Source: Oidiodendron maius Zn
Lineage: Eukaryota > Ascomycota > Leotiomycetes > Myxotrichaceae
Reading direction: 5' to 3'
NCBI GenBank assembly: GCA_000827325.1
Contig: KN832878.1
Location: 930,001 to 994,000, forward strand
Length of the DNA: 64,000 bases
The position numbers and the translations under genes were made by a program. The first letter of the stretch is position 1; every line of letters begins with the position of its first letter. Below the pieces are notes generated by a model. The model made no database searches, had not been told where the DNA came from, and worked only from the letters and a program-made list of their open reading frames with translations. Below, in pieces: positions 1-11,875 of the stretch.

Positions 1-218
1 TCAATGATATCGTCCCATAAGTCTCTTTTCCCTTTCAGAGAAGCATAGAGGTAGAGCGGTGCTGCCACATTAGAGAGCATGAGTCCTTTCGGCGAATCTA
101 GTCCGTATGATGGCTTCTTTAAGGCATCAGGTTGGGTGCTAGAAGCCCTGATGGTAGCTACATGGTCTTGTGGGGGAGGGTCGCAGTTGTAGATGCTGTT
201 AGCGATCACAGAAGACAT
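1..218 (-). CDS. N-terminal part of a methyltransferase-like protein, cut by the window edge
   Basis: An open frame runs from an ATG at 218 to the left edge, giving about 72 residues without a stop. The peptide begins MSSVIANSIYNCDPPPQDHV and contains YGLDSPKGLM, then LYLYASLKGKRDLWDDII. The YGLDSP element followed by a GK.xLWDxI segment resembles the region just before the SAM-binding motif in a group of class I SAM-dependent methyltransferases. The SAM motif itself would lie outside the window, so the family call is inference. No signal peptide is evident. The gene is transcribed leftward and its promoter lies in the sparse stretch to its right. It could instead be an unrelated hypothetical protein. 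Confidence 0.4.
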   Translation of the reverse strand, partial: MSSVIANSIYNCDPPPQDHVATIRASSTQPDALKKPSYGLDSPKGLMLSNVAAPLYLYASLKGKRDLWDDII

Positions 219-1395
219 GTCGACACATTTATACACCAATTAGAATAGAGATGTAAAGATTGCCAGAGTTGAAGAAGGTTGAATGAAAAGATGATTGCTA
301 GCGACACTAACTACATTTATCCCGTGTCACATCCCTGCCTTGAGCCGACCTGAGCAAAGGCGGCTATCAACATAAATGAGTTGTACATGCAATCTATTCA
401 AGACGTCTGGCTAGCAAAGCTTGTGAACTAAGACAATACCTAAAGTTTACATATAAGGACATCTAGAGGGGCTGTAGGGTCGAGCGTAGAATCCTGAATT
501 ATTTCTTATACAACTCATACTGAGTCGTACGATTGTCCTTGTTCTTGATATATTAGGGTTAACGTTTTGATATAATCATACAGGCTTTGTAAACTTGCAT
601 AAGGACTCGTAAGGGTTGAGTTAAAGGCTCTAGATCAAAGAACAATACCAGAATAGTTGCAAGAGCGCCATTACTCTGAAATACGAGAAAGAGAATTGCT
701 ACCTTAGTTTATGAGATCACGTGACTAAATTGACGCATTTGCTTTTCCTGACTATTAATTAGTCAATGGGTAGGAAATTCACGATTTTTGGAAAGGCGCT
801 CTCTCTTTATCTTAGAAAGCTATCGGTTCATGCCCTAGTTATGGATATTTTCTTTGACGATTATGCTCATCCGTCCGGACCTGACGCGCTTCCGACTCCA
901 GAGCGGAATAAGCCTAAGTAATTGACCGCGGTTTAAACTTTCCTGGGGCACAGAATTTTTCACTGTATTTCCAAACAAGCTTATAATAAAGCCATATCGC
1001 ATGCGTTATATACAGGCATCGTTTGTAGAAGGAATATCCGAAGTGATTGACGATCGCAGGTAATTAAATAACAGGCTGATCCTTTTTAGCCGATGTGGTC
1101 CTACCACCTGCCTTATATTTTATTATCCAACCTGCTAAAGTCGCTATGGTGAGATGGATTGTCAAGGGGTTCGTATACTCAATGGTGGAAAATAATAGCA
1201 ACGCGGAAGACGCAAAATAATGCCGTGCGGAGTAGTCCATTCTCCGCCTCTCAACACAGTTGTTACCCAAGAGCAGGAATACTATATCAAGGGCTCGAGA
1301 ATTCTCTCTGAACTAGATTGGCAATACTCAAGCCTCAGTTTTCTGCACAGCTGCTTGGTCCAAACTAACGTACTGTCTACATCACTTTCACAGCC
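219..1395. other. Intergenic stretch without a recognisable gene
   Basis: AT-rich sequence holding the divergent upstream regions of the leftward gene ending the window and the rightward secreted-protein gene at 1396. Only short frames without family resemblance are present, including overlapping ones at 1064-1270 and 1220-1609. I see no repeat or RNA gene here. Confidence 0.6.
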
Positions 1396-2232
1396 ATGCC
1401 CTCCCCGCGCCAGATTCTTTCTACTCTCGCCGCGTTGGCCTTCACTTCAGTGGATGCGGCCATGGGACCATACTTTAGCACCGGTCCTGTGGCTTCCAAC
1501 TCATTCATCCGCGAGTCTACCGCAACTCTCGTCCTGCCCAATGCCCCTAGTGGATCTTCCGGTGATCTCTCTCTATGGGTCGGCATGGGAACTTCGAACG
1601 GTGACTTGATCCAATCCATCGCTGAAAACTGGCAGTCGGCCGACTGGAGCGTTTATGCCTATACTCTATTGGAGACGGGACGTCCGTATATTAAATGTCG
1701 ATGGGCAGATATCAACGATGCTGACCTAACCTGAATAGCCAACTCGCAGATGCCTGTACAAGGCCAGTCTTCCACCGCTGTACCTGGTAACCAGGTAACA
1801 ATGCATTGTAAGAAACAGTGGCAATTTCCAATTCAGGGCTTGAGCTCAATTTCCTGCAGATAAGTTCAATGATTCTACTGGAAACTATACGCAGACAGTT
1901 CTTGTCAACGGCCAAACGGTTTCCACACTTTCTACCAGCGATGGACATGCTCAAGGATGGGGCAGTGCAGTGGAGTGCGCAGCAACTAATTGCGGCACCG
2001 TTGGCGCTCACTGTAAGTTTGCAATAATGAGTTCACTCTTAGAGGTCTCCCAGCTTACGAATACTCCCTTATAACAGCGTGGATCAACACCGAAATTATT
2101 TTGGATGTCGCGGACCCTAGCTATATAAACACTCTATATAAGACCGCGGGCGTCACAGGCGATATGACGACCAGTGATGGGGGAAAGACTTGGGCCGTTA
2201 CTACTATCAATATTCCGCAGTTTACATTCTGA
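1396..2232 (+). CDS. Secreted protein of a fungal family, possibly with a concanavalin/eqolisin-like fold
   Basis: Four exons fit: 1396-1681, 1739-1807, 1860-2012 and 2078-2232, with introns bounded by GT and AG. The last two donors are GTAAGA and GTAAGT; the first (GTCCGT) is weaker. The spliced product is about 220 residues. It starts with a signal peptide (MPSPRQILSTLAALAFTSVDA). It then has a beta-rich body with LWVGMGTSNGDLIQSIAENW, a segment with VLVNGQTVSTLSTSDG, then GWGSAVECA, and ends IPQFTF. The WVG motif and the following pattern recall the G1 peptidase (eqolisin) fold, but I cannot place the catalytic Gln and Glu, so peptidase activity is not claimed. It looks like a conserved secreted fungal protein of unknown function. 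All exon joins keep the frame. Confidence 0.7.
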
Positions 2233-3749
2233 GGGATGCAAAATATGTGTCAAGCAAAGTTAGCATTAACAGAGCGATGCCTGCTAATATAATCTGCGAC
2301 GAATCTTGACCTCACCTAAGTCTATTTCTGTCTTTGAACCTGAGTAATCGCTGTTCTAATTAGTTAAGTACTGCTTAGGGGGTGCTCAGGTGAGTTGGGT
2401 AAGCTGGGGAGGGGCCGAAGATGATGGGTGCCTGAGAAGAGGCGGCCAGGCTGAGTTCAACTACTAGTATCGCAAGACGTAAAACTGAGAGCATCTTTAA
2501 CAGGTCCCATGTTTATACTAAAAGCCTTCTCAGATCCTGCTAATTCTCCAACATATACAACTGAATCTATATTAGATTAGGTGAATTACGTGTAATAGGA
2601 TTTCACTTACTCATTATTCAAGGCCATATGTAATGCCAAGCTCGCATCCTGCAATAGTCGGCTATGTAGATCTTTACTGGCCGCCATCAGCTCTGCCTTA
2701 TATCGGGCGTAAGGAACATCACTACCTAAAACGTAGTGAATGTCTTACGCACAACCGTCACCGATGCTTTTTTCGCCTAGTCTCTATCTCCAAAAGACCA
2801 TAGATGCTTGTAAAAGGTCCTGCTTAGTAATAATGCTAGACAATACTAGTAGTTTGTTCACCGCATCATTCAGCCTCGCGGCTCCTATTGTTCAGAGCCG
2901 AAGCTGAGCCCAAATGGTACGTAAAAACTGCCGTGTTTGATTAGCCCTGAGGTGTGAGGCAAATTTTTAGGCAATGATTCTCGATTTCAATCGTTCCCTT
3001 CCCTACGCAGCAGAAAGCTAATGTCCGATGTCCATCATTAAAGGGAGAAGCGAGAGAGTGTTGAGCATGCCCGTACATGCCTTCTTTGATGCTCCGTCGT
3101 CTGCTATTAATTGAGGGAGTATTTCACTCACACGATTCTAATTTCATTTCTATACTGGGACGTACTAGGTAGCGAATGTGTACGACATAATCTCCTGAAA
3201 TAACAGTCACCAGAATGAATGGTAAGTTATGTAGATCCACCCACCGCCCGAAGACTCGCATTCTTACACCTGAAATATTGCCGTTTTGGGGCGTCATCTG
3301 GTGGTACCTGACCCGACAATATGCATTTACGCAGGCCGAAAGAACTATTCTGTAGTTTGATCTTCAGTTGGAGTAGCACAAAAGCAGTCGTGTCTTACTC
3401 CCAGTCGCTAACCCACGAGGGCTGCGCTGTATTGTGCAGATCTTAGTGATTATGGCAATCTTAAAATTGCAGATCTCGTCTTTCTGCTTGGCGGTTCCGT
3501 TCGCATAATCGACAATGACTGCATAGCCTAGAGAATCAGCAACAGTATATAAGGTTGTCTACGCAAGTCAGAAGAGGATTTGTTTTGCTTCGAGAATCTA
3601 CGGGTTATCAAACAGACAGTTGCAAGTCTTCTCTTCTAGCACTCTGGCAATATATTAGACCACTACTCTCAGATAACTCTCTATTAAAATCCTGTGGGTA
3701 ACTCTAGCCATCTTCCTTCAGTGTTCAAGACTCACATTGTCACAGAGTC
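2233..3749. other. Gene-poor stretch with a possible gene relic
   Basis: About 1.5 kb without a supported gene. On the minus strand, around 2630-2715, a short frame reads like coding sequence (YARYKAELMAASKDLHSRLL) and is followed by a GTAAGT that would serve as a donor, but I found no matching exon on either side. It may be a relic. A TATA-like stretch (tatataagg, 3546-3554) lies about 200 nt before the next gene. Confidence 0.4.
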
Positions 3750-4067
3750 ATGCAGTATATTACACTCACCATTATGCTTCTCGCATCCAGCTTGGGCGCG
3801 CAAGCTGCGACGGGCATAAGCGCACTCCAAGGCAACCCTGCCACGAATCAAGGCCCTGAATTCTCAAACGTGGATAGCGTTCAAGGACAGCGGAAGGAGA
3901 CTTTTGGCAGCTTGCAAGCTGAGCAAACATGCCCTCCGGCCTGGCCTCGCCCTTGCCCTGATGGGGTTTGGTGCTGTTCGGATGCATATCCGTGGTGCTG
4001 CAGCGATTTTTGCTGCCCGAACGGATATCCGTACTGTGGTACAGATGGAAGATGTTACGCCAGGTAA
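3750..4067 (+). CDS. Small secreted cysteine-rich protein
   Basis: A 105-residue frame. It opens with a clear signal peptide (MQYITLTIMLLASSLGAQA), followed by a low-complexity propeptide-like stretch. The last 45 residues carry ten cysteines, with CCSDAYPWCCSDFCCPNGYP and then CGTDGRCY. The paired CC and CCPNGYPYC spacing resembles granulin-like or Cys-knot effector modules. Such small proteins act outside the cell, but no role can be assigned. The final codons run into GTAAAT, and a possible acceptor (TATAG, near 4110) would replace the stop with a further exon, so the C-terminus is not certain. It stands alone between gene-poor stretches; a TATA-like motif lies upstream at 3546. Confidence 0.65.
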   Translation: MQYITLTIMLLASSLGAQAATGISALQGNPATNQGPEFSNVDSVQGQRKETFGSLQAEQTCPPAWPRPCPDGVWCCSDAYPWCCSDFCCPNGYPYCGTDGRCYAR

Positions 4068-4281
4068 ATATCATAGAATGATGTTAAGTTTAAGGTACTG
4101 ACTATAGACCAGCGCTTAAGGCAAGGCCGCAAGGTAAAAATCGGGTTCTACTTTGTGGTCGACTTATGGGGAAAAAGATGATAGAAAGATGGCTGATATT
4201 CTGTATCGTTCTTGTCATTCGTTAGCTTCGAGGACTCGCAGATTAATCAATATTTGATACTATAACTACGAGTCATAATAT

Positions 4282-5340
4282 CTCTCACCACACATGACAT
4301 ATGGCTTGTCATTCAGGACTTCTGTCACCATAGCCATGATGCGCACAAGCTCCTGGTCTTTCATCGGTTTACCCATGATCTGAATACCGCTCGGGGGGCC
4401 TTAAATCGCATCCACATCATCTGTAGAGCTAGTCAAAGCTGCCACTTAAGCTTCATGTTAAAATTGTCACTTAGAATGAGGCTCATAGGTGATTCCGGCC
4501 TCACAAACCCCCTACCGAGCACTTTATCGTCATTGAGATACGGAATTGACACTGCGGAATACTAGTTCTGTCAGCGCAAGTCATCAGACTTCGTACTCCC
4601 TGCACTCATTTAGAAAGTTTGCACGTGCTGTGTACTATGGCACACTGCATAAGTCATGGAGCTGAGCCGTTGACTGATACGGAGGCATGATGAAACCATC
4701 GAGCTGGTTCTGAACGACAATGTCATCATACACTTTCATGATGTTACTTCTCTGCACATTCATATCCCATAACTCGTCTAGGTTCGGCTGGCCACACTTG
4801 ATTCTCAGGATGCAAACATGCTATAAGAGCTTTGATGATGGGCTCTTCCACCCCTCAAGGTACTTGAGGGTAGTCTTCTTGGAATCTAGCCGGGAATACT
4901 GTGATGCAAGGCAAGCAACGCCCCATATACAAGGAATTTTGTCGTCCGTAGATATGATCGCGTGCCCTGCTGCAGTCAACTCCTTCTCTGCGGACATCAT
5001 CGGCGCAAAATTAGTGGGTGTAATGACCTCTTTGTATCCTCTAAGATCTTGCCTAATCTCAGTTTACGATTTTGCGGCTGTACTCTTCTCTAGGGTATGG
5101 TGATGGCGCTTTCGGCGAGATCCCACGGCTCAAAATCGATAACGACTCTCGTAAACAATTCCATATCTCTTACGCTATGCCCTTCCGGCCCAATACTAGA
5201 TAGTATCTGGCTCGGACTACCAAGGGCATTGTTAGCAATAAGTGGCGGAGCCCATTGGATTAAGATGCTACCAATCAGGCCCCATGAAGACTCCCCTTGT
5301 CGCATTAGCGTCTGGTTTTGTGAAGAGCCAATCATAGGCA
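4282..5340 (-). pseudogene. Decayed amidase (amidase-signature family)
   Basis: Three separate minus-strand pieces, in the right order, look like a fungal amidase of the acetamidase type. The first (5090-5340) has QGESSWGLIGSI and GPEGHSVRDMELFTRVVIDF, the block after the Ser-Ser-Lys catalytic region. The second (about 4640-4800) has ELWDMNVQRSNIMKVYDDIV and then QLDGFIMPPYQ. The third (4282-4400) has GPPSGIQIMGKPMKDQELVR, the usual C-terminal end. The pieces lie in different frames with stops between them, and the N-terminal third, including the catalytic lysine region, is missing. No intron model restores one reading frame. I read it as a host gene relic; its former substrate cannot be told. 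Confidence 0.55.
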
Positions 5341-5559
5341 ATGGCCTACTACCGACGCTTGTATCCTCTTTATTTGGATTGTAGTGCCTCTTCCCTGATG
5401 TCCATCACCTTTCCATTTCGTGAGTCCTTGTCCGTTGATTCCATTTATTATTCATTTGCGTGTGCTCTACTATCAGATAGCGATCGAAGCCTCAGGCCCG
5501 ATATCAGTATTGTCCTCTTTTATCTCTGCTCTGAGACGTTTTCCTTACAGCTGGCAGCT

Positions 5560-8500
5560 ATGTCTGACGAATGGGAGCGGCACATAAACACAATCCTGCA
5601 ACTTTACCTATTGGAAGGCATGTCCCTGAACAAAGTCGTTGAGTATATGGAGAAGAATCACAATTTTGATAAAAAGTTGGTCTGACCGGCCGTCAATAAT
5701 CAGAGAGTCCGCTATCGTAGCCTCGTTGCTAACGTTTCGTTCTCTCTCGCAGGAAGAACCAGTACGAGCGCAAACTCAACCAGTGGAAAATCCGCAAAAA
5801 CCTTAAAGGACGAGAAGCGACACAGGTGTGGCAGTATATCGGCCACCACTTGAATTTGAGAGATATTAATGGGAAGGTGACGCAAGTTCTAATTGGAGAT
5901 GTTCCTTGCCCAGAAAAGACTCTGCGCAGGAATGTCATGCGGTATCGTCCACTACCCAAGATGGGTGAAATCCAGAGTTTTAATTATGGAGGTAAGTGAG
6001 ACTTGGTTGTCGAGTATGTCTAAAATAAAGCTAACATCAAGCTCCAGACAGAGGACCACAGCCTCCTCATAATGTTGTTATTAGGATTAAAACACCACCC
6101 CCGACTCATAGCCTTGTACTATACGAAGAATCACGAGCTCCGACCATCATTAGTGCTTCAAAATCCCTTTATCGACTTATGGAATTTCCTCTCTCTATCC
6201 CCACTCTAGTCTTCAATGCTCTTAAACCATTCGTCGCAGGGCTTCGAGTTGGTAGATATAAACAAGAGGATAGGCTATTTTATTCAGGAAACCAGACTGC
6301 TATAGCAGAAGAGACTTTGAGGCTCCTTCTTACAACGCTTGCGAATAGGTTTCACCGTGACTCGAAATCTGGTGTTAATGACAAGATGATCATCGAGGTT
6401 ATCGAAGAGATTGGTCGACGAGACAGCAAGGCAGCATTCGAGTTATTATCATCTCAGGAGCCTGACATGTGTGCCATCAAGGAAGTTATCTTCGCTTCTG
6501 CTATCCAAACGAGGCACATCTCCATTATACGCCAGCTGCTGCACTTCGGTGTCAATCCCGATTTACCGATTTTGTCTTTCAAGGATGTCGAAATCCTGAT
6601 AAGAAACCAATGGTTTTCCTGCGGTATCAAATTCTCACTTGATCACACTCATACTGCACTTCACCTGGCTGCCTTGAAAGGTGACATAGAACTGGCGGAT
6701 ATTTTGTTACAACATGGGGTAGATGTGGACGCGGAAAGTCTCCATGTTGACGAAAATATATCAGTTCGACCAATGTCGTTAGCGGCCTTAAATCCGAATC
6801 ACAAAACTGCCCTAGAATTTTCACGGTTGCTTCTAGATCGAGCCGCCAATGTCAATGCGTCTTGCAATCCTACACCGTTGATGAGTGCCTTTGCCAGAGG
6901 GAATGACAATCTGGTAAGCTTGCTCTTAGCCCACGGTGCCGAAATTGCAACTGGTTCACTACTGGGAGTGACATTCCTCAAAATGGAGCAAGCACAATTT
7001 GGGTGGCATCTAATGAATAAGTGTCATCTTAAAATCTTAGATGTTGCTATTATAACCAAGAATCGTCGAATGTTTGATCGCCTTATTGAAGATGAGCGAG
7101 TCTATCTCAACTGTCTTGAACCAAATTCCCTGGCTATAGCATGCCTGACTGGCCAGCTTGAAATGGCCAATAAGCTCATAGTTTGCGGTGCCAATGTCAA
7201 TGCCCAGTCCAACATGATGATCACGCCACTAATGGCATCGGCATGGGACACCACTTGTCAATTTCCACGCATCTGCTTAGATGCTGGTGCTTCTATCGAC
7301 TATGTCCCTAAGCATCCTATTCCTATACATCCTAGTGCCATCCAACTCGCGGTTCGTTTTGGTAACACGGCATTAGTGGAGCTCCTGGTACATCTAGGCG
7401 CAAAGGATTTCAAGGACTGTCTACGAGATGCCATTCGATATCGGCAGCAAACAACATTCCGGTTTTTGCGAGCTAACCTTACAGGAGCGCTCTTAACATC
7501 TGGAGAGCTGATACAGGCTATCCTGAACAGGGATAATGAACTGGCTGCTGAGCTTCTTTCCCTGGGCGTTAATGTTCTCGAAAGTGATGTCAACCGTAGA
7601 CCGAAAGAGAATGTGCTTTGGGCGGCTGCGAAAACCGGCAACCAAGCTATGATTCTTCGGTACTTCACGGCTGGTGGGCAATACAATTCTTTCGCTCTCC
7701 ATGCAGCTGTCAGATGTGCTCTTAAGTGCAAAGATGATGTAGTCGTCCGTCTCATAGCACAACATCGTTCTCCAGGACCTATCGACTCTGAGGAGAGTAT
7801 GGCCCTAGTCTTATCCATACAGGAGATGGCCTCTTCTATAATCCGGATTCTTTTAGACAAAGCTTTCGAACCGCATTCGTCTCATTGCCATCCCTTAGAA
7901 GCTGCACTTTCGGCGGAGCCCTGGGTTCTGGAATCATTACTTGCGCGGGGCTATACACCAAGTTCTGGATTTTGGAAATCTCTTCTGAAGGGTTTTACTC
8001 TCGTTAAACAGGGCGGACATTATATAAAACGAGCAGTCCGTAAAGACTTAATTGAGAAGATTTGGTCTACATTTCCTTTGTCTACTTTAAATGTAGAGTC
8101 CCTTGTTCATATTATGGGAGCTGCGGTCGAAACTGGCAATTGCGAGTTAATTCGGAAATGCCTTCGCGCAGGCGCACCTGTTAACTCAATAATTGGTACC
8201 AACACTATGGGCTTTAAGTGGACGTCGCTCCAGCTTGCGGTGCACTGGCGCCTGGGGCAAGTGGCTCGACTTTTGGTAGATGCAGGTGCTGATGTGAATT
8301 CCGGACCAGTCAAAAACAGCTTTCACGCAGCGACTCCTTTGCAATATGCTGCAATGCAGGGAGATTTGGAGATGGCTCAATTCCTTATCTCCAAAGGTGC
8401 CAACGTCAACGCAGAAGGTCCGCTCTCCGGTGATGGGACTGCTCTGGAAACGGCAGCAAGATACGGTAGACTTGATATGGTGCGACTCCTTCTGAAAGAA

Positions 8501-9172
8501 GTCAATATACAAGGGGAAATGCGTGTGCAATACATTAAGTCGGCTTTATATGCCACCATCGAGGGTAACAATGCCATCGCAACCTTGTTGACAAAACACG
8601 GGGGTTGGTCGGAAGATGACCAGCAGAGGATGGATGCCATCATACCGCATCGTTTCCAACAGACGAAGGCGCTCATACTAGTAAGTGATGAATCTGGGTC
8701 TACGGAAGAGCGGAATAGATCGAGTTCGTTTGAACATGATTTAAGCAAAGCTGAACCAATCCAAGGCCATGATAAAGCAGAAGGAGAGTACGCGGAATCT
8801 AATTTGTCGGAGGATTACTCGACTGGATATGTTCACGAGGGCCATGGGGTGTCGGAAATTAGAGCGACCGATAGGGCCCAGCCAGAGGAGGGTATCGGAA
8901 CTTTGACTTGTGTCAACAGTCTATCACATAATATCGAGAGCCTCAAATCGGGACAAGGTACTCATATATCTGAAGAGATGATGGAGAGTGAATATACAGG
9001 GGCCGAAAACTGTACGCAGCCACTCGGGATACAAGAAAGAGAGTTTGAACATGGGTTAACGGGCAAAGTACCTGTGCTCATGTCAGAAGAGCTATCACAA
9101 GACGATCCTGATATGGTACAGTTTTTGGAGGTACACATGAGAACTCGCAAAATCTCTAGCTTCCAGCCCTAA
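5560..9172 (+). CDS. Clr5-domain ankyrin-repeat protein
   Basis: Three exons (5560-5675, 5753-5991, 6048-9172) give about 1159 residues; both introns have GT/AG ends and CTAAC-like branch sites. Residues 1-55 form a Clr5 domain (EWERHINTILQLYLLEG, then NQYERKLNQWKIRKN split by intron 1). This domain was named after an S. pombe silencing factor and is common at the N-terminus of fungal ankyrin proteins. From about residue 215 to 870 there are many ankyrin repeats, for example TALHLAALKGDIELADILLQ and ATPLQYAAMQGDLEMAQFLI. The last 150 residues are acidic and low in complexity. The long last exon has an ATG at 6179, but starting there would drop the Clr5 domain. The likely role is protein binding or regulation; the partner is unknown. 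It lies next to the terpene locus, but nothing ties it to that pathway. Confidence 0.85.
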
Positions 9173-9974
9173 CCTATGCCGCCTGGTAGATATTAGTTGT
9201 TTAGGCTGTTTACTTGCTTTAGTAGAGTAATATTCGGAGGACCTGGACCAAAATGCAAGATCTCAACCAAAAAAACTATTTCACTTTTGTTTTAGCCAAC
9301 TAGCTTTATACTTAGCCATTTTTATTTCTTGCCTTTGTACTCTCTCCTTCGCAGCTTGTATGGGGGCTCATTGGTTGCGGTTTCAGTGCCAAACGGTTAA
9401 CAATCTCTTTATCCAAATCATACACTTTCTACGCGTCAACAAAGTACCTATAACTTAAAACTTAGGCAGAGGCTACAGTAATTATTCGAATAGATTGTGA
9501 GAATTCTCTAGATATTCTAGGTCTAAGAAGGGTTGCAATTTCATGGAGAATTTGTGATCGTAAAAGTCAAAAAGTGTAGGCCTAAAATCCTCGTATCCAT
9601 TTGTAAGGAGGTTTTTTGGGCACCACTAGCATCTCCGGGACCATCATCCCGACACAGGCGTGACCCGTCCTTATTGTGATTGATAAATGCCTGTGAACAG
9701 AGGTACACTTCCAACAAAGTAGACAAATCAAGGTAATCGGACAAAACCCTCCTCGTCTTCAGGACCTTTCTGAGCCTGCGAGCAGATCCTGCTCTAGATA
9801 TCAGCGACACGTGCCTTTGGCTTGGACTCCGCTACCTTCAAAAGCTTTTACTTCTCTCTTAGATAGTCGCTTCCTCACTTATTTATTACATTCAAATATG
9901 AGCTACTAATTTCCCCTTTAACTAAATCGTGACAAAATGTCAACTGTCCGTAATACCATAATAGGTTGTAATCG
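9173..9974. other. Intergenic stretch between convergent genes
   Basis: AT-rich sequence that should hold the 3' ends of the ankyrin gene and of the leftward MFS gene. A 89-codon minus-strand frame at 9541-9810 has no family features and I do not call it. No repeat seen. Confidence 0.6.
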
Positions 9975-11875
9975 TTAAACAACACCCTCTTCCTCTTGAG
10001 ATCCAGAATTCTTCTCCTCTATAAAGCCTTGATTAATCTGCACAACCTCCGGGTTCAGATCGTACTCCTTTGTTAGGACACTCAAAACCATGGTGGCCCC
10101 GGCTAACGCACAGCACATCGCCCACACGATCCTCAGACTGTCCGTATAGGCATTCCTCAAATTATTCTTGTCTCCACCGCTCGGCATGGAGCGAATAATC
10201 TCTACCAGTGCGGCTGCATCTTTGCTGTATTCATCCGCATATGGCGCGAGGGCTGGGTAGCCCAGGAGGTTAGCATACATGCGATTCTGGAAGATAGACC
10301 CCCCGATCGCAATGCCAATCGCCTGGCCGAACGAACGAAAGAAGCTACACATGGCGACCGCCATGGCCACTTCACTAGGTGTGGCAGACGCTTGGATTGC
10401 AAAGACGATTGAGGGAAATAGGATACCGAGCCCGAGCCCCGAGCTGATCATTAGAAAGATCCAGCCCGCGATACTAGTATTTGATTCGATGAGGCAGAGG
10501 AGACCCATTCCTAACGTGCAAAAAATCCAGCCTGACCAGAGAGCCCAACGGTAATAGCCAAAATAGGTAATAAGGATACCAGCCGTGATGCCACCGGGGA
10601 CCACGCTGAGGACGTTGGGGAAGAGGGCAACTCCCGCAATCACCGGGCTGTACCCTTTGACGGCTTCGAAGTAGAGGGGTAAGTAGTACAGACAGCACCA
10701 GAGCGCGAGCCCATGCACAAACGTACCCACGTAGTTGACTACTGCAGTCTGGGTTTTGAATATCGACATTGGGATCATAGGATCTGTGGCGAAGTGTTTC
10801 TCATAAAGGATGAATACAATGAAGCCAACGGCCCCAATCAGCAAGGGGACAAGTGTCTGGACCGAGTCCCAAGCATAAATAACGCCGCCCCATGTCACGG
10901 GAATGAGGAAAGATGTCGAGCTTCCAACGAAGAGAAAGGTGCCAACGTAATCTATTCGCTGTAGTTTGGACTTTAACGATGTAGGAGTAAAATGCAGGTT
11001 GAGGAAGAGAATAACAAGAATGATTCCGATCCCGATGAATGGGAAATTGATATAGAATATCCATCTCTAAAACTATCATTAACAGGGATCCAGGAGTAAA
11101 GCATGGTAACACGAGTCGAAGGATACGGCTTACCCAGCTGACCTTGTCAGAAAATCCTCCTCCCAGAAGAGGTCCGGTAACAGCTCCAACACTCGCCATT
11201 GATCCGACAATACCAAAGTACTGACCACGAAGTCGTAGGGGGACGAGATCTGTAACAATAATTTCACTCAAAGCGATCACGCCACCACCACCGATACCCT
11301 GAATAGAGCGTCCAACCAACATATGTAGAAAGTTCGTGGATATACCAGCAACTATCGCACCCACCAGAAAAAAGATCAATGCAGTAAGTATCAATGGTCG
11401 CCGCCCAAAGATATTTGAGAGTGACCCGAAGCTTGGCTGGAATACTATATAGGCGTTGAGGCGTTGGTTGATATCCCAAATTAGTTGCGTGGGTTACATT
11501 CTTACCTGTACAGCATAACAAAAAGGATGTTCCAGTCCAAAAGGCTTCAATCGCTGTCCCATTCAGACTCTTAGCAATAATCTGAAGGATAATCAGCTCC
11601 AAAGTCTCTCAAGCGTTCTTTCTAGGAGTGACAGGAGTGATTACAGGCAACGCGACTGATATCGACGACCCATCCAGGGCAACCATCAGACCGAGAACGG
11701 AAATCGTCATGAAGGCAAGCCAAAGCCGTGTTCCGGGACGAAAATCATTATGCCTCTCCTGATTTACCGAGCTAAGTTGGATAGAAGAGGAATTATTCAG
11801 GGTCTTAACAACCAATCCACCAAGCATTTTATGACTTGAAGGCCACTTCAGAGGTGTTGGGTTTATTTCAGTCAT
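9975..11875 (-). CDS. MFS multidrug-type exporter (DHA2/14-TM group)
   Basis: Four exons on the minus strand (11875-11645, 11581-11506, 11444-11134, 11066-9975) give about 569 residues, with every join in frame. The first membrane segment ends LDGSSISVALP. The loop after TM2 carries FGRRPLILTALI, the MFS signature loop, and TM5 contains SVGAVTGPLLGGGFSDKVSW, the motif C of drug/proton antiporters. The C-terminal half adds many more hydrophobic segments, and the tail (EEKNSGSQEEEGVV) is cytosolic. Such proteins sit in the plasma membrane and export small molecules with proton counterflow. The gene is head to head with the terpene synthase, 1067 nt away, so export of the terpene product or self-protection is the likely role (inference from position). 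Confidence 0.9.

Noticed and set aside
550-558. A single ttaggg telomere-like word
   Set aside because: One copy only, with no array; not evidence of a chromosome end.
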